Below, one piece after another: positions 10,783-22,469 of a stretch of 64,000 nt of DNA (the stretch's first letter is position 1; every line of letters starts with the position of its first letter). Position numbers and translations under genes: made by a program. Source of the DNA: Ornithodoros turicata. Lineage: Eukaryota; Arthropoda; Arachnida; Ixodida; Argasidae. The DNA lies in NCBI RefSeq assembly GCF_037126465.1, contig NC_088201.1, positions 87,448,273 to 87,512,272 of the forward strand. The letters run 5' to 3'. Below the pieces are notes generated by a model, which saw only the letters and a program-made list of their open reading frames with translations, searched no databases and was not told the DNA's origin.

Positions 10783-12396
10783 TACATTACCACGTCATAT
10801 GAATATACTACCTTCACAAACTGTCACGCCCAATATTTCCTTTGGGATGCGCGTATTTCCCGAGAAAGATAGTTTACAAGAATGCGTGCAGCGGCGGAAA
10901 ACTCTCCCATTTCTTTAAAAGCGATAAAACCCCCGTACCGGGAAACAAGTCAAAAGACGACACAACACACAGGCACAGTGTGTGTGCCTGTGTGTTGTGT
11001 CGTCTTTTGACTTGTTCCCCGGCACGCGGGTTTTATCGCTTTTAAAGTATGCTACACCGAACAGCCCAATTTTTAACCATTTTCTCCCATTTCCCTTGCC
11101 GTGTTGTGACGACCAACTCATCCGAAATATTTTATTGGGTGTCGAGAATCGCCTGCTACAATACGGGAGCAAGACGAGCGGTCGACTACCCTGTGTCAGA
11201 CGCAAGAAGCGCGAGGGAAAAATGCTCACTCCTCGCTATTGGCGGGATGAGATGACGTCACAGACTGACAGCCGAGGGAAGGAGCTTTTCTGACCCACGG
11301 GATTGAAAGCTCTTTCGCACACCAGTATTGAGCGTTGGATCGTATATTTTGTGTGGTGGTGGTGGTGGTGAAAGAGCTCGCCGTTGTCTGCCTCACAAAG
11401 GTGGGCAACGTCACGACTAACGCCCTGGGGGAATGTGCGTTCTGGACCGACTTCTAAGAGAACTGTGCCGACATACATCTGAAAGCGTCTGAGGAAAACC
11501 CAGGATATTTTGTGTGATATGTGTCACACGGTTTGCAATTCCAATCACTACTCCCCCTGGCATATTTTTTAGGTCTTCCATGCTCCTTTAAGATAGTGAC
11601 CTGTGAGAACGACACACACCGCCACTATGCGCGGGATACTGAACCAGTCTCCGTTGAACCAGTATTCGCTAGAACGCTCTGCTTTGTAGTTTCTGCTATA
11701 GTTTCCTTTAACATAATTAGCACAAACAAACCTTTCCCCTCTCCCCAAAATGTAACTCGCTAAAATGTGATCATATCCCACCTTAATGACATAAAGCGCG
11801 GCTCGCTCGAAGATTGCGGAACCTCTCAGAAATCAAGACGCGAAAAAGTATTGCTGGTTTACACGTTACACATATATGTGGTCAGTCGACACTTTAAATC
11901 CCGTTGATTTTAAATGGCCACGACGCCATTTACATTTGCAACAAACCCCCATGGTGTCTGCTTTGCACTGCGGCTACAGGGCAGGCTGAGTCAATTTCAC
12001 GTGCATGCACTTGATACAACTGTCGCAGTTGATTAACATATGCATGTTGGACTGACGAACAGCACGAGAATCTGTGGCCCAGGTCTTATTCGTAAGCACT
12101 GTTCAAGCCGAATGTAGATGACGCAACACAGCCCTACGCATTGACAGCACGGTTTTCCGTGACAAATTGCTACTTACGTTGTATTTTAATTTTGTTGAAT
12201 ATCGGTTGTATTGAATAATTATGTTGAATATATATTATTCAGTGGGGTACACTCCATGAGGGGACATTAAAGTAGCAGTAAAATTGCATTTGCGCCGAAA
12301 CCCAGCTACCAAGTACCCCACAGGCTTAAAATGGAACTTGACGCCATACCACGCTGAAGGCTACCCATTGCACGCAATGATACCTTTACCACTTCT
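10783..12396. other. Repeat-like intergenic DNA, no gene seen
   Basis: It contains the hairpin at 10913-11047 and a GTG microsatellite near 11353-11371. The short open frames show no recognisable domain. It ends at the target site of the LINE. Confidence 0.6.
10913..11047. repeat. Near-perfect 67-bp-arm hairpin
   Basis: CTTTAAAAGCGATAAAACCC at the left is mirrored by GGGTTTTATCGCTTTTAAAG at the right. The centre is a CACACAGGCACA / TGTGCCTGTGTG stem with almost no loop. Only a few mismatches occur near the outer third. Confidence 0.9.
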
Positions 12397-12411
12397 AATT
12401 CGCGGAGAGCG
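12397..12411 (+). repeat. Left 15-bp target-site duplication of the LINE
   Basis: AATTCGCGGAGAGCG recurs exactly at 16644-16658, directly after the ATC-rich tail. This fixes the element borders. Confidence 0.95.
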
Positions 12412-12660
12412 GGGGCACTCAGGTGTCTCCTGCTGCAACGGAGGTCAGCCGTCCAACTGGCCAAAAAGAAGCAGCCACGGCTTTTTCGAAAGCCGATGGT
12501 CTGCAGTCGATTTGGGACGGAGGCGTGACAGCTCCCTCCCAGAAAGGTACTCAAAGCATGGAGGTTGATGATGACGACAGAATGTCGCAAAAGTCATGAT
12601 CAAGCCTCCCTGAAATGCACCCAAAAGAAAAACGAGAAAAAGGCAGAGGAAGAGATATAA
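12412..12660 (+). pseudogene. C-terminal remnant of LINE ORF1 (gag-like)
   Basis: A frame open from the element's truncated 5' edge reads GTQVSPAATEVSRPTGQKEA, then an acidic SMEVDDDD stretch, and stops near 12599. A neighbouring frame continues with a Lys/Glu-rich tail to about 12660. Basic and acidic low-complexity tails are common at ORF1 ends in this group. No CCHC knuckle is present in the remaining part. The assignment rests mainly on position just upstream of the endonuclease. Confidence 0.5.
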
Positions 12661-12709
12661 AGACAGGTGAACCACAGAAGCCACCCCTGCGAAGGGTGCA
12701 ACCCCCTAA

Positions 12710-15700
12710 ATGAAACAAGTGTTACTTAGTCGGCATAACCAACTGCTGCGCTTCATTTTCTTTCTTCTTGGAATAAGCGCGACTATGAACCACTTCCTCC
12801 AATGGAATTGCCGTGGTTTGTTCTCAAACCTAGATGACGTAAATGATCTTTTCGATACCTATAATGCAGCATGCTTTTGTCTACAGGAAACTTATTTGAA
12901 TACTACCTCTCCAACTCCTTTACGTAGACACAACATATTCCGAAAGGATCGAAATGACACGAATCGTTCATCTGGAGGTGTGGCGATTGTCACACGAGCG
13001 TCTATTCCAGCCAAAGCAGTTAACCTCAACACACAGTTGGAGGCTGTAGCAGTGCAGGTGTGCCTGGACAGAGTAATCACTGTCTGCTCCGTTTATCTAC
13101 CCCCAACAGCATCCATCACGCAAAACGACATAGAAGATTTATGCAGCCAACTTCAAAATCATTTCATTCTTTTAGGCGATTTTAACGCGCACAACCCACT
13201 CTGGGGTAGTACAAGGACCGACTGTCGGGGAAAGATGATAGAAAAGGTCTTACTATCATCTTCCATCTGTCTTTTGAATACAGGGTCACATACGTACGTA
13301 CATTCCGCTACACAATCTTTCTCGGCATTAGATCTGTCTTTATGTAGTCCATCTCTTTTTGGAGTTTTAGAGTGGTCAGTAAAAGAAAATCCAATGGGAA
13401 GTGATCATTTTCCAGTGGTATTGAAGTATCTGCCTCAAGTAGGTATCTTGACGTGTTCCCCTAGATGGAAACTGGAACAAGCCGACTGGAAGACTTTTTC
13501 TGAGAAATGCGACCTGTCTTTAATCCCTGTTGATAGGATGACAACTGACGAAGCAAACGATGTCATAACTCATGTCATCCTTGACGCAGCAACACAATGT
13601 ATTCCTGAAACTTCTGGTCGCTTGCCTAAGCGACCAAAACCCTGGTGGAACAAGGAGTGTGAAGAAACACGAAAATCTCAAAATCGTGCGTGGGGTAGAT
13701 TTCGAAGATACCCCACCAGTGAAAACCTTGTTTTCTTTAAAAAGGCGAGAGCCAAAGCAAGGTGGACTCGCAAGCAACCCAAGCTGTCCTCTTGGCAGAG
13801 CTTTGTATCATCCCTGTCTTCCAATTCTCCTTCTAATCATGTTTGGGATCGCCTTCATAAGATCAGAGGTGTACACATGAACCGCGCTACCCCTCTTTTA
13901 GTAATGAATGGTCAGCCATGTGAAAGCCTACAGGAACAAGCTAACGTTCTCGGTGAGCATTCTGAAAGCGTCTCCTCTTCCTACAACTACACCAGTGAGT
14001 TCCTTAAATTAAAGAGTAGTGCAGAGAAGAGGAAAATTCCAATGCATTCTGAAGACAATCTTATGTATAATCAACCTTTCACGAAAATAGAGCTTCATCG
14101 TTCCTTAAGGTGTACAAAAGGAACTTCACCAGTCCCGGACAGGGTGATGTATTCTATGTTGAGTCATCTGTCTGATGCATCTATGAATCTTTAATCTGAA
14201 TTTTTTAGCCAAGTTTGGACCCAGTGTGCATTACCCTCAGCCTGGAAAATTTCAACTGTAATTCCTCTGTTAAAACCCGGAAGGGAAACTTCGAGCCCGG
14301 CCAGTTATCGACCAATCGCTCTCACGAGCTGCATTGGCAAAACGTTTGAGCGTATGGTCAATGCTCGACTCGTCCATTTCCTAGAGGAAAATAAATGCCT
14401 TTCTGAACTACAGTGTGGTTTTCGCGCTGGACGTTCCACAACAGACCACCTCGTTCGAGTGGAAACAATGATGATTCGTGAAGCGTTCGTCCGAAGACAA
14501 CACTGCCTGTCAGTATTTTTTGATCTTGAAAGGGCATATGACACCGCTTGGCGGTATGGCATTCTACAAGATCTATACTCCTTCGGAATCAGGGGGCGCC
14601 TTCTTAGGTGTATAACAAACTTCCTTCAAAGCAGGACATTCCGAGTACGGCTTGGAATGATACTATCCCGTCCTTTCATCCAAGAAAACGGGGTGCCGCA
14701 GGGATCTGTCCTTAGCGTCACTCTGTTTCTCGTGAAAATCAATTCAGTATCTAGCATAATCCCACCTTCCATGTCTTATTCATTGTACGTGGATGACATT
14801 CAGATTTCCTTCTCTTCCACGAATCTAGCAGCATGTGAGCGACAGGTGCAGGTAGCTTTAAATAAACTTACCAAATGGTCCCTCGAGAATGGGTTCAAGT
14901 TCTCACATGACAAAACCGTATGTGTTCACTTCTCGAGGGTCAGAGGGCTGTTTCCTTCACCTACTCTTAAGCTGAACGGACAGGACCTTGCTGTTAGGGG
15001 TGAACACAAATTTCTTGGGGTCATCTTTGATAGCAAGCTCACTTTCTTACCCCACATCAAGAGCCTTAAAACAAAATGCATTAAGTCACTTAAAATATTG
15101 AAGGTGCTGTCCCATAAATCTTGGGGAGCAGATCGTGACACCCTGCACAGGGTCTATGTGTCCACAGTGCTGTCTAGAATGGACTATGGATGTGTTGTTT
15201 TTGGGTCTGCGCGGAAATCTGTCCTGAAGATTTTAGACCCAGTACATCATCAGGGGCTGCGTTTGATAACTGGTGCTTTCCGCACGTCGCCAGTGGAAAG
15301 CCTCTATGTTGAGAGCAACGAATGGTCACTCGAAAGAAGGCGATTTTACTTATCTGTTTCGTACTCTTTGAGGGTAAGAGGTTATCCCAATAACCCAGTT
15401 ATTACCTGCGTTGGAGGCACGCGCTTCAAGCAGCTGTTTCTTAATAAGCCCAGCATTGTTCCCCCATTTAGCATGCGTGTTCTTCAGGGATGTGAGGATT
15501 ACAGTTTCCCACATAATGATTTCACCATAGTAGAGGCTAGTCCTCGGGTCCTGCCGTGGCAATCACCTCTATGTTTCAATAGCTCCCTGACTATGTTGAA
15601 GAAACAGAACACACCACCTGTTGTGCTCCAGCAGAAGTTTGAGTCCCTTAAAGAAAGCCTTGGGCAACACAGAGCTTTTTACACTGACGGTTCCAAAACA

Positions 15701-16500
15701 CGCACCTCAGTCTCATGTGCAATGGTAACCGATGGACTCACACAGTCATATCGTCTACCTACATGCTCTCAGTTTTTAATGCCGAAGTATACGGAATAAT
15801 CCTTGCACTGAACTACATCTTAGAAAGTCACACCAAGTCGTCAGTCATTTACACAGATTCTCTGAGCTCTTTTCAAGCAATAGGCAACATAGTGATGTCC
15901 AAAAACCTCCTTGTGCAGAAGGCACAGTGCCTTGCTGGTAAGGTAATTAAAAAGGGTCTCTCTTTAACATTCTGCTGGGTACCCAGTCATGTGGGTATAC
16001 ACGGGAATGAACTCGCTGATGGAGCTGCTACAGATGCTCTTTCATCTGAGGTGAATCCTTTTGATGTACCGGCCCAAGACCTCCGACCTACACTTATGAG
16101 GGCCATAAATAGCAGATGGCAGCAGCACTGGGATACACTACACGCCAACAAACTTCACCTGGTTAAGCCCACCATTGTAAAACCGACACAGATTTTTAAC
16201 AGTCGTCTTCATGAAGTTGTTTCTGCCAGGTTGAGAATTGGGCACACTCATTTGACCCACAGTCACCTCCTCTGCAATGAAGAGGCTCCACATTACACTC
16301 GATGCGGCGAGATGAAGTCTGTCCTCCACATGCCTATTACATGTCCATCACATGAAACACACCGACTTCACCATTTCCACGAGCTCTACACATACCACAC
16401 ACCTCTACATCCATCCCTTTTGCTGGGGGATGAGGCTCTTCTACCATTTGAACGGGTGTTTAGTTTCTTTGAAGACGTTGGTGTTTTAAACGCATTGTAG
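12710..16500 (+). pseudogene. LINE ORF2: endonuclease, reverse transcriptase and RNase H, one stop and one frameshift
   Basis: The APE-type endonuclease occupies residues ~25-240 (WNCRGL, LQET, GDFNAHNPLWGS, SALDLS, GSDHFPV). The reverse transcriptase follows (SYRPIALTSCIGK, QCGFRAGRSTTDH, VFFDLERAYDTAW, NGVPQGSVLS, SLYVDDIQI with the catalytic YVDD). The RNase H comes last (AFYTDGSKT, FNAEVYGI, YTDSLSS, WVPSHVGIHGNELAD). A single in-frame TAA at 14192-14194 separates endonuclease and RT; the frame is unchanged beyond it. A one-base shift in the T-run near 15770-15777 splits the RNase H domain. The first ATG is at 12710, but the one at 12785 lies closer to the endonuclease core and may be the real start. 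It would copy element RNA at a nicked target. Confidence 0.93.
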
Positions 16501-16643
16501 TTTTAGCTTTATGTCCTTTTATTCTCTAACTGTACAGTTTTATCTTAGCTGAATCACTATACTTTTAACTAGTACTTTCCTTATCATTGTCTTGGCGCAT
16601 TATGGCCTCGATGCTTATGCAAGAAATCATCATTATCATCATC

Positions 16644-16658
16644 AATTCGCGGAGAGCG
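16644..16658 (+). repeat. Right 15-bp target-site duplication of the LINE
   Basis: Exact copy of 12397-12411. Confidence 0.95.
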
Positions 16659-17745
16659 CGGGGCGTACGTGTTTTGGGGACAATTTGCATAACTGCATAA
16701 GCGTCACTACGCCACGCTTAAAGTAGCACAGAAGTCATTTTTAACACCCAGTTTTCTTCCTATAAAACTGTTAAGTTTGCCAGTAAGATGCACCATACGA
16801 AGTAATTTACACCACAGAGTCATAATTATCGCAGAAATTTAATTTAAAATACGCCGCAATAAGCGACCGTGCGCAACGGTGGTGAAGAGCAGTACCAGCC
16901 TGTGATCTGCCTGGAACCTCGCGCTGACGCTATAAGGAGAACGCTCGCTGATTGGCCTAGAGAGATGTTGTCTGCTACTCCGCTGTCGTCTGCTACTCGG
17001 CTGTTCGGGGTTCTGATAAAGCCTTTCTCCTTGCTCGGTAATGCTTCGGCCGCTCCTTCTATCCCCAATTCTCCGGGAGAACTGGCAAAACAGGTTTACG
17101 GCGGCTAAGGGACAATGCGCTGACCCCCACTGCCCGGCAAACCAGAACGAGTCTCCTTATGCCGTCATCGGTGACGTGCCATCATGCCTCCTCATCCTCG
17201 TTATGGCTGGTTTGGCGAGTTAAGGGTGAAGGCCCGGAGCTATGTTTATGTGAGTTTTTTTCTGGGAAACAAATTGCACACATCAAAACTTTTCGCGCTA
17301 TTCGGTGTAATGACACACACACTTTCATCAGATGTCTTAATCTGAAATTTTTTTGGATGGCCCTCTGTACTCCTTTTAACAATATCCCTGTCCACGACCC
17401 TCTTTTGAGGCCACTGTCTCAAAATGGCCGTAGGAGAACCACGTCTTTTTCTTTCTTTATTATGGGATTATAGAGATGTTAGCCAAGCGGAATTGGGGGG
17501 GGGGGGAATCAGCTAGGTGCGAGTCATGCGACGAAATTCTATTTTGAGAGTGCTGACCACATGTTCACTGGTCATTTCGGGTAGGTGAACCGGAGTTTTG
17601 AATGTCAGCATCGAGTGTGCTGTCTGGCTGTCTTTTCTGAGTTTGCATCAGACGCCGTAAGACGACTGTCGTCACAGTTCCCTGCGAAATTGGCCGAGGA
17701 CGCACGAGCACCGTCGCACAAGATCCTGCCACACAGGACAGGCAC
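16659..17745. other. Intergenic, no feature recognised
   Basis: Short open frames only. A G10 run occurs near 17497-17507. No domain, splice chain or repeat boundary was seen. Confidence 0.5.
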
Positions 17746-17965
17746 CGGCCTCGGTGGCTCAGTTGGTAGCGTGTTCGCCTTCTGATCCCGAGATCGGTGG
17801 TTCGAACCCGGCCGAGGACGCCAGCAACTTGGTGGCAGGGTACACGTTGCTTAGACACGCCGTCTTCCGCGAGCGACGTTATATACATGGTGCCGTGTGA
17901 TGAACTTTCATCGCACGTTAAAGAACTCTCAGTTGTCTCGCAACATCAATCCCCAATTAGGGTAA
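17746..17965 (+). mobile_element. tRNA-derived SINE
   Basis: The head is tRNA-like, with an A-box-like TGGCTCAGTTGG at 17754-17765 and a B box GGTTCGAACCC at 17799-17809; CCTCGG pairs with CCGAGG as in an acceptor stem. The body follows, with AGTTGTCTCGCAACATC near its end. Similar tail sequence is seen at 46955-47006. The arms do not fold into a full cloverleaf, so it is not a tRNA gene. Tick genomes are known to carry abundant tRNA-type SINEs. Confidence 0.75.
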
Positions 17966-20900
17966 GGTGGTCTATGTTGAAGACAGTTCAGCTATTTTGT
18001 TAATAGCAGTCAGAATAATCGCTTAAATTGTACCATAAATTGTTAACTGAATTCCCAAATCTTTGAGAAATGATGCAGAAATTACTGGTGGTGCTAAACC
18101 AGATATTTATTTCGTACGAGCCAAAAATGACAGGCTACATATTTTCATCACCTTACTCCACTCTATGGGTAAGTTGACGACATCAAAAAATTAATGCCGG
18201 GTTTAAATTTTGTCTTTTGTTTGGGCCAGCCGAAACGGTCAGCCACGAGTAGTGCACATGGAAACACAGGGCAGTGACGCAGCATCATAACGGTGAGGTC
18301 ATATTTTATTAGCCGAGGAGCAGAAATGAGTAAATTGGAAGTCAATGATCGCGAAAGTTACAGATGGGACGAAAAAAGCCCCTTTTACCTCGACCACATC
18401 TGCAAAACAGCGTCTCACGTGTGTCAAAAAGGCCAGGAGCAGATCGTCAAGACGTTACTTCAAAGCCCAGACAACGACTGTGCTCACCCTGGTGTCACGG
18501 ACGAGAAAAAATATTGTTAAGAAAATGCCACGCGAAAAATCCAAACTGTTCTAAACTTGCCCCAGTCTTCAAGTAGCCCAACTTTACCCTATTCGGTATT
18601 ATACAGGACAGGCAGACCGCTCGTTAACAAAACGCCTCCTGCCAACCGCTTGGACTGGAATATTTCTCACCAACCGCTTCAATGCCACCGCAATGCACCC
18701 CATCCGAACATAAATATACCTTCGCTTCTACGATGTCGCTTATATCATGTCGTTATACGGGTGTTTCACTAACCATGTAAAATAAACTTTAGTAAAAAAA
18801 TAAAATAAAATAATGCGCACTGCGGAAAAAATATGCGATCAACGATTTGAAATTTATCTGCGGGGAACTTTTGCCACCTGCTACGAGTAAGTTTATCAAA
18901 TATCCATGGAATACATTTAATTTGTTTAACTGGAACATTATTTTTTTTTTGCGACAAACAGCGAGCACGTGTCGTGTTTACCCCATTCCGCTCTACAAAA
19001 TACATTCCCTACTACATTTATAATAGTGCGAAGACTGTCGTTTCGAGACCCGCAAATTGTTAGCCGCGCTCAATTCTCCGTGAAGTTAATGCAAGAATCG
19101 TCGAAATAAAACGATGGCCCACGAATTCCCGTTTCCCTCTCACGGTTGCTCCCTATGGCTGAACATGGCGTTCTAACATTGCTAAGAAATCTGAAGAGGT
19201 GAGGTCCGTGCCCTCCTCGTCGTCTTTGCCTGAAATCTTGACAGGGAAGTGAAGGCCACCGACAATTTGCGCGTTTGAAAACGACGGGTTTCGCAACTTT
19301 TTTTAACCTATTACTACAGTAGAAGGAATGTGTTTCGTAGTAGTGTGGGGCAAGTCCAACATGCGCTTTCTGTTTCTGGCAAAAAAAAAAAAAGAAAAGA
19401 AAGAAAACAAAATAAAGGGTTCAGTTCAGATAATTAAATTTATTACAATGAAAATTTAATAAAGTTACTTGCAGCACCTGGAAAAAGCGCCCTACAGATA
19501 AATGACTTGATCGCATTTTTTTCGTATTTCTTGTGCTATTAAAACTTTTTGAGACATTGTCGCTAAAAGATCCTGTATAATACCACTGTGGGGTCTTCAA
19601 CGTATAATGAATAAATAGGGTAAGTGTGATTACCACGACGACAACTAGTCTATTGTTTCTACGACCAGTCCCGCAAGACGTCCATTTTATACCTGGACTG
19701 GCAGGCTACAAGAGGCAGCTCCCATACGAACAAGCGAAGTAAATAACATTACTACTTGAATATCGAGTGACCTATGTGTAAATCAATTTTAAGCTGTGAA
19801 TAAAAAAATAATGTACTATAATGGCGACGCAACTTACTCAATTTCTTCCCGCACCAGCGCATTTGTTGTGAACGTCCAGAAGTAAATGTCACCCCGAGAT
19901 ACGCGATAATAACAATATTGGCAACAGTGCTGCCCAACATGCTGCTAGAAGAAGTGTAACCGAACAACTTTCCCCTTCATACTTGATGACAATGCACATA
20001 TTCCCCTTTTCCGTTTGCGCTGAAGCAGGAAAGAAGTGTTTGAACAGACGGGTGGATGCCAGGAAATATAGCAGCTGCCCTCGAACCTCATGCTGACGAC
20101 ACGACCTTGATTTTTTATGATGATGACAATGATGACCACTTGATGACCACAATGTACTGTTCAGCGAAACTCACGATATTAACGTTTCACATTCAAAAAT
20201 GTACCTTAGTTAAGCATGTTTCTTCCTTATTTTCTTCTATTGAAGAAATGAAATTTTCCAGTTTTTAAATTCAGAGGACGATGCGTATATGAACACTATC
20301 ATAACGCACATATCCCTGCGTTGAGCTGTGAACGGGGCAATTCCTATGCACCAGAAGTACTTTCACTATCGCTACTGTCACTGAAGTACTATGGCTGAAG
20401 TACTATCACTGTCGCTCCTTTGCTCCTTTGCACTGGACGACGGAAGTAAAATACTTAGGTCTGTAGCGCACGCTGTGATTACTATTGTGCTACATCAGTG
20501 GCTCAAGCGCATCATGTGGAGATCGGGCTTTAATATCGCAATTGCAATGTGCTCCCTAAAGTCAATCATAAAAAATTTGGTTAAAATATATCTGTTAATT
20601 AGTCCATTGATTGAGAGAAAATACGGTTTCCAGTAGCAGCCCCGTCGACTAATCCAATGAGAAAAGTAAAAGCGTCCCAAGGCAACTGCCCTTTTTATGA
20701 CAATTCGTTGCAGCTAAAAAGAAACACCCTGCATGTACATATATAAATATATATATATATATATAGTTTGAGGTAAAAGGATTATCAAACGGCCACCAAG
20801 TTATATATATACAATCCCAAAATTCGTGGTCACCCCCCGCCGGCGCACTCCGTCACTATACTCAGCCGCTATGCGGGAAGCTGCCTTACAGGATGTTAAT

Positions 20901-21439
20901 TCAATGGGAGACAGCGTTTATGCCAATTAACAGCAAAACAGAATAAAATTCTGAAGATGTCATCGTCTAATAGCGAAAAACACCATGTAAAGAACCCCTG
21001 GAGACATGAAAGGCACCAGCAGAATATAAGCCTAGTGCACCCTCGCCAAATGAAATTTAATGCATTGCGCCTATGGGGATTCCGTCGATTTTTGCACATC
21101 GCCCATGTTTAGACTACGATTTTTCGACAAAGGCAGTCAAATTCTGGAAATGTCATCGCCAATTTTCGTTCAGTACGTCCTCCAGGCCACATACCAACCA
21201 CGGCACGATGTGTGAGTGTTAATACTGATAAACCCAGGGCCTTCAAAGTTGCGATTAGAGACAGGGTTCCCTCCTAGGCGCTCGACGGACTAAGTTTTAT
21301 CGTAATACGCATGCGCTGAGACTGTACGGCCGGTCTGAAGGAGTTCGAAACGAGAACGGTCATTTTTTCCAGAACTCGAAGTGGCTCACAGAACAGACAA
21401 CTTTATTTTGAGTGAGTAATATACAAATGATACCGTTTT
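17966..21439. other. Intergenic, no gene recognised
   Basis: This 3.5-kb stretch has only short unrelated open frames, an A-rich run near 19381-19415 and a TA microsatellite near 20738-20766. Nothing else could be supported. Confidence 0.5.
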
Positions 21440-22460
21440 GTATTTTATATCGCTTTTATATTAAACTATACAACTTGATAAAACTGTCCAGTGCCGTTTT
21501 GGAAGTGATTTTGTCAAACACGACCTTTCAGGGTGCAACAGGAGAACAAGGTACGGGGTTCAAACCCCGTGCTCTTACTTTCACATATACATACACATAT
21601 ACATTACATTACATAATCAGCTTAGGATATATTTATTATCATCGTTATATCAAATGATATTAAGCCCCGAACTTGATGAAATTCGCCATTTGGCCGTTTT
21701 GGAAGCGATTTTGTCAAACGCGACCTCTCAGGGAGCAACAGGGGAAGATACGGGGTTCTAACCCCGTGATCTTACTTTCACATATACATATTATAAAATC
21801 AGCTTAGGAGATATTTAATATTATTTTTATATCAAATGATATTAAGCCCCGAAGTTCACGAAATTGGCCATTTGGCCATTTCGAGTGCCGGTTTGGAAGC
21901 CATTTTGTGAAACGCGACCTCTCAGGGTGCAACAGGGGAACAAGATACGGGGTTCAAACCCCGTGATCTTACTTTCACATATACGTACTACAAAATCCGC
22001 TTAGGACATCTTTAATATTATTTTTATATTAAATAATATTAAGCCCCGAAGTTGACGAAATTTGCCACTTGGCCATTTCGAGTGCCGTTTTGGAAGCGAT
22101 TTTGTCAAACGCGACCTCTCAGGGTGCAACAGGGGAACAAGGTACGGGGTTCAAACCCCGTGATCTCCCTTTCACATATACATATTACAAAATTAGCTTA
22201 GGACATCTTTAATATTATTGTTATATCAAATGATATTAAGCACCGAAGTTGACGAAATTGGCCATTTGGCCATTTCGAGTGCCGGTTTGGAAGCCATTTT
22301 GTCAAACGCGACCTCTCAGGGTGCAACAGGGGAACAAGGTACGGGGTTCAAACCCCGTGATCTTCCTTTCACATATACATACTACAAAATCAGCTTAGGA
22401 AGCTTTTTGCTTAGGGAGTGTCGTTTCGGAAGCAGTTTCTTCAAACGCGACCTCTCCATG
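21440..22460 (+). repeat. Tandem array 1: ~195-200-bp unit, five copies plus a partial one
   Basis: Units repeat at about 21497, 21697, 21890, 22088 and 22284 (measured at TTTTGGAAGC), and a degenerate sixth starts near 22423. Each full unit has AACGCGACCTCTCAGGGTGC, then a conserved palindrome around GGGGTTCAAACCCC, CTTTCACATATACATA and an AT-rich spacer with AATATTATTTTTATAT. The palindrome is identical in form to a tRNA T-arm and matches a Pol III B box. Confidence 0.9.
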
Positions 22461-22469
22461 TACGGCCTG

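Larger units (their letters stand above)
12412..16643 (+). mobile_element. I-clade-like non-LTR retrotransposon, 5'-truncated, 4.2 kb
   Basis: It is bordered by an exact 15-bp direct repeat. It has the order ORF1 tail, endonuclease, reverse transcriptase, RNase H, short 3' UTR and ATC-rich tail (16626-16643) instead of poly(A). The RNase H domain after the RT points to the I superfamily. The 5' end starts inside ORF1, a normal outcome of incomplete target-primed reverse transcription. With only one stop and one frameshift in ORF2, the insertion is fairly young. Confidence 0.95.

Noticed and set aside
17746..17820. Functional tRNA gene
   Set aside because: A and B boxes are present but the anticodon and T stems do not pair properly, and a SINE body follows.
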